From an uncultured Eubacteriales bacterium (GTDB taxonomy: Bacteria > Bacillota > Clostridia > Christensenellales > UBA1242): DNA of 64,000 bases. Numbering within the stretch: the first letter of the stretch is position 1; the number at the start of each line of letters is the position of its first letter. The stretch covers positions 1 through 64,000 of the forward strand of contig CATLAM010000002.1 in assembly GCA_949878485.1 (NCBI GenBank), read 5' to 3'. The position numbers and the translations under genes were made by a program. The notes under the pieces are model-generated. The model saw only the letters and a list, made by a program, of their open reading frames with translations. It was not told the DNA's origin and searched no databases. Shown here piece after piece: positions 16,771-25,262 of the stretch.

Positions 16771-18405
16771 TTAAAGTGAACGCTCTTTATCTTCCACAAT
16801 CACATCTTTTGCATCGAAATTCCAACTTGCTTTTGCGGTTGAAACATGGTCGTATAATGCACCATTTCCAGCAGTCATATCAGTTAAACTTGAAGACACA
16901 ACCATCCAATCTTTACTGTCTATTGCTCCGTCTGTAATGTTTAGATACAAATTGTTATAACCATGTTCTGTTTTAGATGCCACGCGTAAATCAAGTAATT
17001 TATAATTTCCATCTTTTTCAACCAAATAACCCACATAAAAATTATAATTTTCACCTAACATTTGTGCATCAGAAAATGAAGAAAGATTTGGCTTGGTCTT
17101 AAACCCACAAACAATATTATAATCACTGTAATCCACTGGAGATCCATCATTGTTAATATGATTACCTTGTGCTCCAACAACTTTGGCACGTTCAATAATT
17201 TTGTTTGTCAAAGCATTGAATTGTGTTTTGTTTTCTGCAAAATCAGCATCAGTTGTAATGTAATCAACATTATAATTCTTAGCGTTTGAAACATTTTGAA
17301 GTCCACTCATTTCAGAATTTAAATATTTAATAAGTTCATTTTCAGTCATTTTTTTAGTAGTTTTAATTGCATCCAAAAGAGCAACATCTGCAATTTTAAA
17401 TTGCCCCATGCGTCTTTCATTAGTGTCTTTTTCTTCATACACAATGTATAATTCAAGCATGTCTTTAGATAAATTCATAAACATCACTTGTTCAGTTTCA
17501 CAATTTTTAGTTGCAATAGTTTCATTTACCAAATCAACATTACGAGCATTTTCGCCTTTCAACCATCTTTCAACAATTGGTTTAATAAGTTTGTCATTGA
17601 AATTATACTGACCATTTGTCACAGTAAGCACAGTTTCAGACTTGTCAACTTCATCTTCTTTAACATAATCAGGAATCTCAACACTCGTTCCCCCAAAATC
17701 AGAAAAAGTAATTGTGGATGGAACTGATTCTTTAACATTAATCACAAAACTTTTAACAACAGAGTTTTCTTTATTAATAAACACAGAACAATCAAGATAA
17801 TTGCTTGTGCCCATCATAGTGCCTTTAAATTCGCCAGTCTTTGTATTGTAAGTTTCAAATTCAAGTCCATTAAACAAACTTCTAAATTTTTTATTCATAT
17901 TATATACTGTTAAAAGATTTTTATCAGAAGACTTCAAAATTGTTGAAACCCAATTATCACTTGCAGAATCATAAGAGATTTTTAAATCATTTTCTCCATC
18001 ATTAATTGCAAAATAATTATCACCAGTTTCACTGTTTGTAAAGTAAAACTTATCAACATCTCTTTCCAAAGTTAAAGAAACATTGTTTTCATTGTTGACA
18101 ACTTTAAAGTTTTTGCCCGAATTAACAATTTCAGCAACAGCGTCAATTTCATCATAAGGAATAACTGTTGTTTCAAACTTGCTTTCATCTTCTGGTTGTT
18201 CTGGATCAACTGGCTTTTCAGGTTCAACTGGTTTCTCAGGATCACTTGGTTCTGGTTTTTCAGGTTCTGGATTTGGTGTAATAATTCCGTTGTTTTCATT
18301 TTCATTACTATTACCTGCTGTGTCACAACCAGCAAATGCAAAAGGTGTCACCGCAATACCCGCAGCAACCAAAGCAGCAACCAATTTTAAAAATTTTTTA
18401 GCCAT
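16771..18405 (-). CDS. Lipoprotein with Pro-Glu linker, function unknown
   Basis: In this 544-aa protein, the signal peptide ends AFAGC (Cys near residue 26) and is followed by a Pro/Glu/Lys-rich spacer (repeats such as EPEKPVDPEQP) that would hold the domain away from the membrane. The remaining 450 residues are Asn/Lys/Asp rich with no domain I know. A good site (GGAGG) precedes the ATG. Together with the neighbouring 643-aa lipoprotein, it looks like lineage-specific surface material. Confidence 0.75.
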   Translation of the reverse strand: MAKKFLKLVAALVAAGIAVTPFAFAGCDTAGNSNENENNGIITPNPEPEKPEPSDPEKPVEPEKPVDPEQPEDESKFETTVIPYDEIDAVAEIVNSGKNFKVVNNENNVSLTLERDVDKFYFTNSETGDNYFAINDGENDLKISYDSASDNWVSTILKSSDKNLLTVYNMNKKFRSLFNGLEFETYNTKTGEFKGTMMGTSNYLDCSVFINKENSVVKSFVINVKESVPSTITFSDFGGTSVEIPDYVKEDEVDKSETVLTVTNGQYNFNDKLIKPIVERWLKGENARNVDLVNETIATKNCETEQVMFMNLSKDMLELYIVYEEKDTNERRMGQFKIADVALLDAIKTTKKMTENELIKYLNSEMSGLQNVSNAKNYNVDYITTDADFAENKTQFNALTNKIIERAKVVGAQGNHINNDGSPVDYSDYNIVCGFKTKPNLSSFSDAQMLGENYNFYVGYLVEKDGNYKLLDLRVASKTEHGYNNLYLNITDGAIDSKDWMVVSSSLTDMTAGNGALYDHVSTAKASWNFDAKDVIVEDKERSL

Positions 18406-18474
18406 AAAAATACCTCCAATTTATATGTTAAAATTATTGTAACATATTTCACAAAATTTTGCAATACTTTTCCT

Positions 18475-19302
18475 TTAAATTTCTCCCGCTCTCATGAAGA
18501 AAAATAAATATTGCTGAGCATAACCAGAAAATAAACCAAATTCTTTCACTAAGTTTTGCCTTATTTTTTCTCTGTTTTCCAGATTTGAATAAAATTTGTT
18601 ATACATTTGATAAATCCAAGTGTCGACTGGAAAAACATCACCTCTACCAAAACCAAACAAAAGCACACAATCCGCCACTTTTGGCCCAACACCGCACAGC
18701 GAAATAAGTTTGTTTCTAAGTTCAGAAGTTTCCAAAACTTGCCAACTCGTTAACTCATCTTCATTAATTTGTCTTAAAACGGTGTAAAGATATTTTGCAC
18801 GGTAGCCAGCACCAAGTTCAGCGAAATCTTGTTCTGTCGCTTTCAAAAGTTGGTTTCTGGTTGGAAAAGCATAATAATCACCTTTATTGTCACCATATCT
18901 CTCACGAATGCGATTTAAAATCATTTGAATTCTTTTAATGTTGTTGTTTGCCGAAACAATAAAAGAAATCAAAGTTTCAAACAAATCTTGTTTCAAAATT
19001 CTTATGCCATAACCATACTCAATTGATCTTTTCATTATTTCAAACTTTTCCAGTTTTTTCTTGATTTCACCATAATTTGTTTTTAAATCAAAAAAGTCAA
19101 CATAATAACTTGGATTTTCAGTGACAATAAAAAATCCATTTTCGTTTTCCAAGATTTTGGCTTTTTTATCCGCAGAAAAGACAACATAATTTCCATCTTC
19201 TTTTATGTAAGAAAAAATTTGCCCACATTCCAATATGTGCTGTGGATTAAAATCTTCTTTTCCTTCAATTTCAATTCCATTTTCTTTAATTTCGTAATTC
19301 AT
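18475..19302 (-). CDS. 8-oxoguanine DNA glycosylase (OGG1-type HhH-GPD)
   Basis: The 275-aa protein has an N-terminal OGG1-like domain and a HhH-GPD core. The hairpin LCGVGPKVAD supplies the catalytic Lys (K208) and PVDTWI supplies Asp (D227). This arrangement is typical of the bacterial OGG1 family known from Clostridium, a bifunctional glycosylase/lyase that removes 8-oxoguanine. AGGGA lies before the ATG. It is downstream of the rplU-prp-rpmA operon but separated by a terminator. Confidence 0.88.
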   Translation of the reverse strand: MNYEIKENGIEIEGKEDFNPQHILECGQIFSYIKEDGNYVVFSADKKAKILENENGFFIVTENPSYYVDFFDLKTNYGEIKKKLEKFEIMKRSIEYGYGIRILKQDLFETLISFIVSANNNIKRIQMILNRIRERYGDNKGDYYAFPTRNQLLKATEQDFAELGAGYRAKYLYTVLRQINEDELTSWQVLETSELRNKLISLCGVGPKVADCVLLFGFGRGDVFPVDTWIYQMYNKFYSNLENREKIRQNLVKEFGLFSGYAQQYLFFFMRAGEI

Positions 19303-19317
19303 AAAACATCCCTAAAA

Positions 19318-19343
19318 CAAAAAAAGGCATTACGCCTTTTTAT
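19318..19343 (-). terminator. Terminator of the rplU-prp-rpmA operon
   Basis: AAAAGGC and GCCTTTT pair around a 5-nt loop, followed by T on the minus strand. Confidence 0.75.
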
Positions 19344-19347
19344 TTAA

Positions 19348-19620
19348 TTATTCAGCAATAACTGAAACTATATTTTTGCCATTGCTCTGACCGAAAACAA
19401 CCTTTCCGTCTTTAAGAGCAAAGAGTGTGTAATCTTTTCCGATTCCAACGTTTGTGCCAGGATAAACACTTGTTCCGCGTTGTCTAACAATAATAGAACC
19501 AGCAGTTACAAGTTGACCAGCATAAGTTTTAACGCCAAGACGTTTTGCTTGAGAATCTCTTCCGTTTTTAGTGCTACCGCCACCCTTTTTATGAGCAAAA
19601 AGTTGTAAATTAATAAACAT
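19348..19620 (-). CDS. rpmA: 50S ribosomal protein L27
   Basis: The 90-aa protein begins [20 protein letters not shown]. The short leader ending at LQLFA is the Firmicutes-type extension removed by the protease Prp, exposing the N-terminus that reaches the peptidyl-transferase centre. The start at 19620 has AAAGGAG 7 nt upstream; the longer frame from 19701 runs back into prp and is rejected. The gene lies 4 nt after prp. Confidence 0.97.
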   Translation of the reverse strand: MFINLQLFAHKKGGGSTKNGRDSQAKRLGVKTYAGQLVTAGSIIVRQRGTSVYPGTNVGIGKDYTLFALKDGKVVFGQSNGKNIVSVIAE

Positions 19621-19624
19621 CTTT

Positions 19625-19939
19625 TTATTCTCCTTTAATTTCAAATTTGACATAGGCAGGATAGTTTTTGGCAATATCTTTAAGGGACAATTCCATAGCA
19701 TTTAAAATCACTTGACATTCTTTCAAGTCACCTTTAATGTCTACGCTTAAAAGTCCGTCTTCGCAAACACAGTCCACATCTTTTTTCAAGACTTCAGTAA
19801 GCCCAACAAGAGCCATTTGACTTACAGCAGAAATTCCACTGCAAACAATGTCGCTTCCTTCTTCGGCATAACCGCTGTGCCCTTTAATAAGATAGCCAGA
19901 TATAAAACCTGCTTTTTTAAAAATCGTAATCTTAGTCAT
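19625..19939 (-). CDS. prp: Ribosomal-processing cysteine protease Prp
   Basis: In this 104-aa protein, [18 protein letters not shown] contains the catalytic pair H21 and C33 of the Prp family. Prp cleaves the N-terminal extension of L27, encoded next door, so the substrate and enzyme are in one operon. Confidence 0.95.
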   Translation of the reverse strand: MTKITIFKKAGFISGYLIKGHSGYAEEGSDIVCSGISAVSQMALVGLTEVLKKDVDCVCEDGLLSVDIKGDLKECQVILNAMELSLKDIAKNYPAYVKFEIKGE

Positions 19940-19941
19940 AA

Positions 19942-20250
19942 TTACATCTTTATTGAAACAATTTTAATTTCTGTCCAAGGTTGTCTGTGTCCTTGCTTTT
20001 TGCGTTCATTTTTCTTAGGCTTGTATTTAAAAACTACAATCTTATCGCCTTTGCCATGAGCAACGATTTCAGCAACAACTTCAGCACCTTTAACGGTAGG
20101 TGTTCCAGCAACAGTTTTGTTACCATCAGAAACAAGTAAACATTCAAGTTTAATCTTTTCGCCTTGTGCAAGTTCAAGTTTTTCAACTTTAAGCACATCG
20201 TTTTCTGTAACATTATACTGTTTTCCACCTGTTTGAATAACTGCAAACAT
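19942..20250 (-). CDS. rplU: 50S ribosomal protein L21
   Basis: In this 102-aa protein, MFAVIQTGGKQYNV and the C-terminal YKPKKNERKKQGHRQPWTEIKI are diagnostic of L21. The start at 20250 has GAGGAGG upstream; the frame extended to 20328 has no site and lies in the leader. A leader of about 235 nt precedes it and contains a member of the structured repeat family. Confidence 0.96.
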   Translation of the reverse strand: MFAVIQTGGKQYNVTENDVLKVEKLELAQGEKIKLECLLVSDGNKTVAGTPTVKGAEVVAEIVAHGKGDKIVVFKYKPKKNERKKQGHRQPWTEIKIVSIKM

Positions 20251-20485
20251 CTTAATCTTACCTCCTCTAACCAAACTCGCTGTAAAAGGTGTGCGTAAAC
20301 TTCGCTTTTGCTCATTTTTGTGAAACACAAAAATTTCGCTTTATCGCTCGTTTACTTCCTTTCGCACCAAACGAAAATCGCATTACATTGGCGATTTTGT
20401 GCGACTCTCTTGCGAAGTGCATCGCTGAAAGTCTCTGATGCTCTAAGTTTAACAACTTTACCAAAAACCCGATACATGCGGATAC
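20251..20485 (-). promoter_or_regulatory. Leader of the rplU operon, with embedded repeat element
   Basis: The untranslated region between the promoter and rplU holds a structured element (about 20295-20450, E4 of the repeat family) plus a GTGAAACAC hairpin near 20320. Ribosomal-protein leaders for L21 are known in Firmicutes, but I cannot confirm that structure here; the embedded element also occurs where no L21 gene follows. Confidence 0.5.
20295..20450 (-). repeat. Structured intergenic repeat, copy E4
   Basis: The core stem at 20362-20404 reads on the minus strand TCGCAC-AAAATCGC, loop CAATGTAAT, GCGATTTT, 6-nt bulge CGTTTG, GTGCGA. All positions pair. The architecture is the same as copies E1 (33904-34015), E2 (34032-34186) and E3 (38935-39072) although the stem bases differ. 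This copy lies in the opposite orientation to its nearest gene, relative to the others. Confidence 0.75.
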
Positions 20486-20492
20486 GTGTAAT

Positions 20493-20521
20493 ATTTTATC
20501 AAAATAAAGACTTATTGTCAA
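20493..20521 (-). promoter_or_regulatory. Promoter of the rplU operon
   Basis: On the minus strand TTGACA (20516-20521) and TAAAAT (20493-20498) are spaced 17 bp. Confidence 0.85.
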
Positions 20522-20599
20522 GCATTTTATCTGACATTTCTCCCTAAAAATCTCAAAAAACTATATTTTTTAAAATACTTCAAATTTTATTTTAATTGC

Positions 20600-20627
20600 T
20601 TGACATCTCCCCCCCCCGTGTTATGCT
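20600..20627 (+). promoter_or_regulatory. ridA promoter with C9 tract in the spacer
   Basis: TTGACA (20600-20605) and TATGCT (20622-20627) are 16 bp apart, and nine Cs (20609-20617) fill most of the spacer. A change of one base in the tract would reset the -35/-10 distance. Confidence 0.8.
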
Positions 20628-20645
20628 GAAAGTGGAGGTATTATT

Positions 20646-21023
20646 ATGATTGAAAACATTCAACAAAAAGGGAAACAGGCAAAAGGCTTTTATTCTCCTG
20701 CAAAAAAGATTGATTTAGGAAACTGTTTTTTAATCTTTGTTTCAGGAATTCAAGCCAACAACACAGAAGCTGACATCGCGAGTCAAACATTTGAAGTTTT
20801 TAACACGATTGGAAGCATCTTAGAAAATGCTGGGGCAACATATGATGATGTTGTAAAAGCAGTCATATATGTCACCGACATGAAAGACTTTGATGTTGTT
20901 TCCAAAATAAGAGCAGAATATTTTGCAAACTCAAAACCTGCATCAACTCTTATTGAAGTCAATCGCATGGTTCATGATGGTGCAAAAATTGAAATTGAAC
21001 TCACAGCAATCCTTGCAAAATAA
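20646..21023 (+). CDS. ridA: RidA-family enamine/imine deaminase
   Basis: In this 125-aa protein, the YjgF/RidA signature is clear: GNCFLIFVSGIQ, YDDVVKAVIYVTDMKDF and the C-terminal RMVHDGAKIEIELTAI. RidA hydrolyses reactive 2-aminoacrylate released by PLP enzymes. The usual Arg that binds the substrate carboxylate is expected in SKPASTLIEVNRM, where canonical RidA has P-x-R-S/T; here it is PAST, so activity may differ. GGAGG precedes the ATG. Confidence 0.88.
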   Translation: MIENIQQKGKQAKGFYSPAKKIDLGNCFLIFVSGIQANNTEADIASQTFEVFNTIGSILENAGATYDDVVKAVIYVTDMKDFDVVSKIRAEYFANSKPASTLIEVNRMVHDGAKIEIELTAILAK

Positions 21024-21024
21024 C

Positions 21025-21058
21025 AAAAAATTAGACTCTTTTGGAGTCTAATTTTTTA
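21025..21058. terminator. Bidirectional terminator between ridA and rluD
   Basis: TTAGACTC and GAGTCTAA pair around a 4-nt loop with A and T runs outside; it overlaps the rluD stop. Confidence 0.8.
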
Positions 21059-21961
21059 AATCTCTTTTTGTTTATTTAAAAATTCAATGAAATAATTTGG
21101 TAGTGGTGCTTCAAAAGTCATTTCCTTTCCTGTGCTTGGATGCACAAATGTCAATTTGTAAGCATGTAAAAGTTGTCCCTGCAAAAATTTAACTTCTTTT
21201 CCATAAAGTTTGTCACCAACAACAGGATGATGCAAATGTTTTGCATGAACACGAATTTGATGTGTTCTTCCTGTCTGTAACATAAACTCCACAAAACTAC
21301 ATTTTTCAAATCGTTTTAAAACTTTAAAATCTGTTATAGCAATTCTTCCAGTGTTTTGAACACTCATCTTTTTGCGGTCTTTTGGGTCGCGTTTTATGTA
21401 TGTTTCCACACGCCCACTGTCTTGTTTCAAATTCCCTTCCAAAACTGCCAAATAATTTCTGTGAGCAGTTTTATTTTTAATTTGTTCCGCTAAAGAAACA
21501 TGAGCCTTATCATTCTTGGCCACAACCAAAAGCCCGCTTGTGTCCTTGTCAAGTCTATGAACAATCCCAGGTCGAAGCACACCATTAATTCCACTTAAAT
21601 TTTTCAGCCTTAAAAGCAAGCCATTAACAAGCGTGCCATGTTTAGTTGACGCACAAGGATGAACAACAAGCCCTTGTGGTTTGTTGATAACTGCCAAGTC
21701 ATCATCTTCATAGACAATTTCAAAATCAACATTTTCTGCAATGGTTGAAATCTTTTCTGGTTCAACAATCTCAACTTTAACAACCATTCCCGCTTTGAGT
21801 GCAAAACCTGCCTTAACTGTTTTGTCATTGACAGTTACTAAACCTTTTTCAACCATATTTTTAATGTGAGATCGCGAAAAATCTGAAAAATTTTTCAACA
21901 AAAAAACATCCAAACGACAACCCACATAATCGTTTTCTACTTTAAAAATCTCAGTTTTCAT
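21056..21961 (-). CDS. rluD: RluD-type 23S rRNA pseudouridine synthase
   Basis: The 301-aa protein has an N-terminal S4 domain (residues 14-60) and the catalytic motif HRLDKDTSG with the nucleophilic Asp near 138. RluD-family enzymes modify uridines of helix 69 in 23S rRNA. The gene overlaps lspA by 11 nt, the standard pair in Firmicutes. Confidence 0.92.
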   Translation of the reverse strand: MKTEIFKVENDYVGCRLDVFLLKNFSDFSRSHIKNMVEKGLVTVNDKTVKAGFALKAGMVVKVEIVEPEKISTIAENVDFEIVYEDDDLAVINKPQGLVVHPCASTKHGTLVNGLLLRLKNLSGINGVLRPGIVHRLDKDTSGLLVVAKNDKAHVSLAEQIKNKTAHRNYLAVLEGNLKQDSGRVETYIKRDPKDRKKMSVQNTGRIAITDFKVLKRFEKCSFVEFMLQTGRTHQIRVHAKHLHHPVVGDKLYGKEVKFLQGQLLHAYKLTFVHPSTGKEMTFEAPLPNYFIEFLNKQKEI

Positions 21962-22487
21962 TGTCTTTTCCCTTGTTTTCAGGTTTTAATTGGTCTTTTT
22001 TGTTGTTTTTGTTGTATTTTACATAATAAATAATTAAATAAATAATAAACAAAGCAACCCCAATGCAAAGAAAAACATCAGCAAAATTAAAAATTGGAAA
22101 ACTTTGCCAAAAGTCAAACTGAATAAAATCTCTGACAAAACCCAAGAATATTCTGTCATATAAATTTCCAATACAACCGCCAAAAATAAAGCCAAAAGCC
22201 ACAGTCAAAAGCCATGTTTTGTTTTTTTCTTTAACATAATAGAAAATAAAGATAGCCAAGAAAACAATTGTTACAGCAATTAAAAACACTTGTTTACCCG
22301 CAAGCATCCCACAAGCAGCGCCCATGTTGTGAACAAGTTTAAAATTAAAAAGTTTTGGAATTACGGAAACTATTTCTCCGCCAATAAGAGATGCGTCAAA
22401 AACATATTTGGTGACCAAATCCAACACCAAAATTGCCGCCATAACACTGCACATAACAATAAGTTTAATTAAAGTTTGTTTTTTCAA
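21951..22487 (-). CDS. lspA: Lipoprotein signal peptidase (signal peptidase II)
   Basis: The 178-aa protein has four membrane helices, GGCIGNLYDR and FNFADVF, which carry the two catalytic Asp residues (about 111 and 137). It cleaves prolipoproteins before the lipidated Cys; at least three substrates are encoded in this window. The C-terminal tail is Lys/Asn rich and longer than usual. Confidence 0.94.
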   Translation of the reverse strand: MKKQTLIKLIVMCSVMAAILVLDLVTKYVFDASLIGGEIVSVIPKLFNFKLVHNMGAACGMLAGKQVFLIAVTIVFLAIFIFYYVKEKNKTWLLTVAFGFIFGGCIGNLYDRIFLGFVRDFIQFDFWQSFPIFNFADVFLCIGVALFIIYLIIYYVKYNKNNKKDQLKPENKGKDNEN

Positions 22488-22518
22488 ATTATATCCTGTA
22501 TTTATTTATATTAAATTT

Positions 22519-22887
22519 TTAATCTCTTTCAATTTCCATATTCTTTGGCAAAAAGATATGCAAATTTTTCTCAACAATTTCTTCACTTGCACCTAATATG
22601 TCAATTACGCCATGATAATAATCCAAAATCTTATTTTTTTCACTAGACGAACAAGCACGAAAATCAATGAAGAAAGGAGTTCCCTTTTTAAGCATCTCAA
22701 TGCGGTCTTTAATATCTTCAAAACATTCAGGATAAAAAACTCTTACTCCGTCAATTTCATCTGGCAGTTTCTGTTTAACTTTAAGGTTGTAAGTTGCTTT
22801 TTTTGTAGGAGCGTTTTTCTTTTTAACAACTTTTACATCATCGCCTTCAAATCCAAATGCCCTATAAATATAGTCCATAAAACTCAT
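22519..22887 (-). CDS. sepF: Cell division protein SepF
   Basis: The 122-aa protein starts with an amphipathic membrane-binding helix (MSFMDYIYRAFGF), then a Lys-rich linker and the compact SepF core (VRVFYPECFEDIKDRIEMLKKG... FIDF). SepF bundles FtsZ filaments and tethers them to the membrane, which matters here because FtsA in this window seems to lack its own membrane helix. It is followed by lspA and rluD as in the ylm-lsp region of Firmicutes; ylmG, ylmH and divIVA are missing. Confidence 0.9.
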   Translation of the reverse strand: MSFMDYIYRAFGFEGDDVKVVKKKNAPTKKATYNLKVKQKLPDEIDGVRVFYPECFEDIKDRIEMLKKGTPFFIDFRACSSSEKNKILDYYHGVIDILGASEEIVEKNLHIFLPKNMEIERD

Positions 22888-23008
22888 ATAATATTCCCTT
22901 CCTTATTGATATAATAACACAAAACCAACGCAATTCAAAATAAATCACAATTTTTTTTAAAACACCCAAAAAGTTGACATAATTATTAAAAAATGCTTCA
23001 AGTTTTAA

Positions 23009-23036
23009 TTGACATCAATTTTTTGTTTGTTATAAA
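23009..23036 (+). promoter_or_regulatory. Promoter of the M18 aminopeptidase gene
   Basis: TTGACA (23009-23014), TATAAA (23031-23036), 16-bp spacer. Confidence 0.75.
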
Positions 23037-23062
23037 ATGAAAATATAAAAAAGGGGAAATAT

Positions 23063-24460
23063 ATGGCAACAACAACTAAAACAGAAAACAAAACATCAGC
23101 AAAAAACAAATGGAGTTTATGCAACGAAACTGACAAAAAGGTAATTTTTAAGTTTTGCGATGATTATAAAACATTTTTATCGGAAAATAAAACAGAACGC
23201 GAATGTCTTTCAACTTCTGTTGCTTTGGCAGAAAAAAACGGATTTAAAAATCTTGAAACTTTGGTTAAAAACAAAACAAAACTGAAAGCAGGCGACCGAG
23301 TTTACTCTGTCAATAAAGACAAAACAATCGTTTTGTTTGTCATTGGGTCAGAAGATTTTGAAAATGGTTTAAACATCATTGGCGCCCACATTGACAGTCC
23401 ACGCCTTGACTTGAAAGCGACTCCTCTCTATGAGAAAAATGGTTTTTGTCTTTTAGACACACACTATTATGGCGGAATTAAAACATATCAATGGATAACC
23501 ATGCCCCTTGCAATGCACGGCGTAGTTGTTAAAAAAGACGGAAGCATTATTAAAGTCAACATCGGTGAAAAAGAAGATGACCCAGTTTTCTATATTTCCG
23601 ACCTTCTTCCACACCTTAAAAAAGATAAAACAACTCAAGAAGTAACTGGAGAACAACTTGATGTCATCATTGCAAACATGGCTTTTAAAGAAGATAACAA
23701 AGAAATTTGCATCAACAACATTAAACAAATCCTTAAAAATCAAAACATTGAAACTGATGATTTCATCAGTGCTGAAATTGAAATTGTTCCTGCTGGAAAG
23801 GCAAAAGATATGGGGCTTGACCGCTCTATGGTTGTTGGTTATGGGCATGATGACCGTTCTTGTGCATACACTTCCTTGCAAGCAATTTTGGAATGCAAAA
23901 ATCCAAAACGCACAGCAGTTTGCCTTTTGGTTGACAAAGAAGAAATCGGAAGTTATGGAGCGACTGGCATGAAAAGTCGTTTCTTTGAAAATGCAGTTGC
24001 CGAAGTGCTTAACCTTTGCACAACTTACAGCGAACTTAAACTTAAACGCACGCTTACAAACTCAAACATGATTTCCAGCGACGTAACCGCTGGTTTTGAC
24101 CCAACATGGGCAAGTGCTTACAATGCTGACACTGAAGCATTCCTTTCAAGCGGAATCTCTTTCAATAAATATACTGGCGGTCGCGGAAAAAGCGGAGCAA
24201 ATGACGCTTCACCTGAATATATTGCAAAACTAAGAAAAGTGCTTGATGACAACAAAATTTTCTATCAATTTACCGAAATGGGCAAAGTTGACCAAGGTGG
24301 TGGCGGAACAATCGCCTACATCTTGGCAGAATATGGAATGAATGTGATTGACGCAGGCATTCCACTTCTCTCTATGCATGCTCCATGGGAAGTTGCATCA
24401 AAACTTGACATCTATCACTCATACTTGTTTTACAAAGCATTCTTAAAAGACATGAAATAA
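23063..24460 (+). CDS. apeB: M18-family aminopeptidase
   Basis: In this 465-aa protein, the metal-binding motifs of family M18 are present in order: GAHIDSPRLDL, DDRSCAYTSL, DKEEIGSYGATGM and a C-terminal SMHAPWEVASK. M18 enzymes are cytosolic dodecameric zinc aminopeptidases that release acidic or neutral N-terminal residues. It is a single-gene unit with its own promoter and terminator. Confidence 0.93.
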   Translation: MATTTKTENKTSAKNKWSLCNETDKKVIFKFCDDYKTFLSENKTERECLSTSVALAEKNGFKNLETLVKNKTKLKAGDRVYSVNKDKTIVLFVIGSEDFENGLNIIGAHIDSPRLDLKATPLYEKNGFCLLDTHYYGGIKTYQWITMPLAMHGVVVKKDGSIIKVNIGEKEDDPVFYISDLLPHLKKDKTTQEVTGEQLDVIIANMAFKEDNKEICINNIKQILKNQNIETDDFISAEIEIVPAGKAKDMGLDRSMVVGYGHDDRSCAYTSLQAILECKNPKRTAVCLLVDKEEIGSYGATGMKSRFFENAVAEVLNLCTTYSELKLKRTLTNSNMISSDVTAGFDPTWASAYNADTEAFLSSGISFNKYTGGRGKSGANDASPEYIAKLRKVLDDNKIFYQFTEMGKVDQGGGGTIAYILAEYGMNVIDAGIPLLSMHAPWEVASKLDIYHSYLFYKAFLKDMK

Positions 24461-24464
24461 AAAT

Positions 24465-24492
24465 AAAAGACGCAATTTTGCGTCTTTTTTTA
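24465..24492 (+). terminator. Terminator of the M18 gene
   Basis: AAAAGACGCAA and TTGCGTCTTTT form an 11-bp stem followed by T. The same arm sequence is used by the serS terminator at 52791. Confidence 0.85.
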
Positions 24493-24541
24493 TTATAATC
24501 ATTTAATGAAACTAAAAACCTTACATTTTTTCAAAAACCCC

Positions 24542-24567
24542 TTGACAAACTCCCCCCCGAGTATAAT
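24542..24567 (+). promoter_or_regulatory. Promoter with C7 tract and a 14-bp spacer
   Basis: TTGACA (24542-24547) and TATAAT (24562-24567) are both consensus but only 14 bp apart; the spacer contains seven Cs (24552-24558). Three more Cs would give the optimal 17, so this copy may be in a low-expression state. Confidence 0.75.
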
Positions 24568-24597
24568 TAAAGTAAATTCAGAGAAAAGGGAGAAATT

Positions 24598-25158
24598 ATG
24601 AAAACTTTGGAAGAAATAAAATTATTAGTATATGAAATGGACGGAATAAGAAAAAGAATTTCAAAATCATACAATAAGCATAGTTATGATGTTAATCATA
24701 TAATAACTAATCTTAAATTTTTAAGCGAAAATACCATCCAAGGATGTGAAAGAGTAAGAGAAATAAAAAAAGAGATTGCAGAAGCAGTTATATATTTACC
24801 AAAAGCACCAAAATTAAGAGAACAATGTGCAAAAGCAGTTTTACCTTATATTACACCTAATGACCCTGAAAAATATATTCAACCTACCGCTTATCTTGAA
24901 ATGAATTCATACTTGGTATTTACTTATGCAAAATTTTATATTTGCTTAAATGCTGCCTTAACAAGTAAAACTGAACAAGAAATGTTTGAAAAGGCAAATA
25001 AAACTTATAAATATATTGCAGATAAAAATTTAGAAAAAGGTCTAATAAGTGATATTGCATTGGATATAGCAAAAAAGGATGGAGTTGACATTAAAGAAAA
25101 TATAACTCCAACAACTGATGATGGCCGTGGAGGTATGGGAGACGGAGATAATAACTAA
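24598..25158 (+). CDS. Unknown 186-aa protein behind a C-tract promoter
   Basis: A soluble, mostly helical and Lys/Glu-rich protein with no signal peptide and a Gly/Asp-rich tail (DDGRGGMGDGDNN). It matches no family I know. It has a strong ribosome site (AAAGGGAG) and terminator, and its promoter carries a homopolymeric C tract, so its expression may vary between cells. Confidence 0.75.
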   Translation: MKTLEEIKLLVYEMDGIRKRISKSYNKHSYDVNHIITNLKFLSENTIQGCERVREIKKEIAEAVIYLPKAPKLREQCAKAVLPYITPNDPEKYIQPTAYLEMNSYLVFTYAKFYICLNAALTSKTEQEMFEKANKTYKYIADKNLEKGLISDIALDIAKKDGVDIKENITPTTDDGRGGMGDGDNN

Positions 25159-25166
25159 GATATAAA

Positions 25167-25198
25167 AAATAAGCACTTTTACTAGTGCTTATTTTTTT
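25167..25198 (+). terminator. Terminator of the 186-aa gene
   Basis: AAATAAGCAC and GTGCTTATTT form a 10-bp stem with an 8-nt loop and a T run. Confidence 0.85.
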
Positions 25199-25225
25199 AT
25201 AACAAAACATTCTATATTATTGAAT

Positions 25226-25255
25226 AAAAAAGACTGCAATGCAGTCTTTTTTTTG
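25226..25255. terminator. Terminator of tuf, bidirectional
   Basis: AAAAGACTG and CAGTCTTTT pair, with T runs on both strands, 8 nt beyond the tuf stop. Confidence 0.8.
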
Positions 25256-25262
25256 ATTTCTA

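Noticed and set aside
20251..20328. N-terminal extension of L21 to position 20328
   Set aside because: The extra 26 residues come from the leader; the internal ATG at 20250 has a strong ribosome site and matches the family start.
23453..23881. 142-aa minus-strand frame
   Set aside because: Antisense shadow of the M18 aminopeptidase gene.
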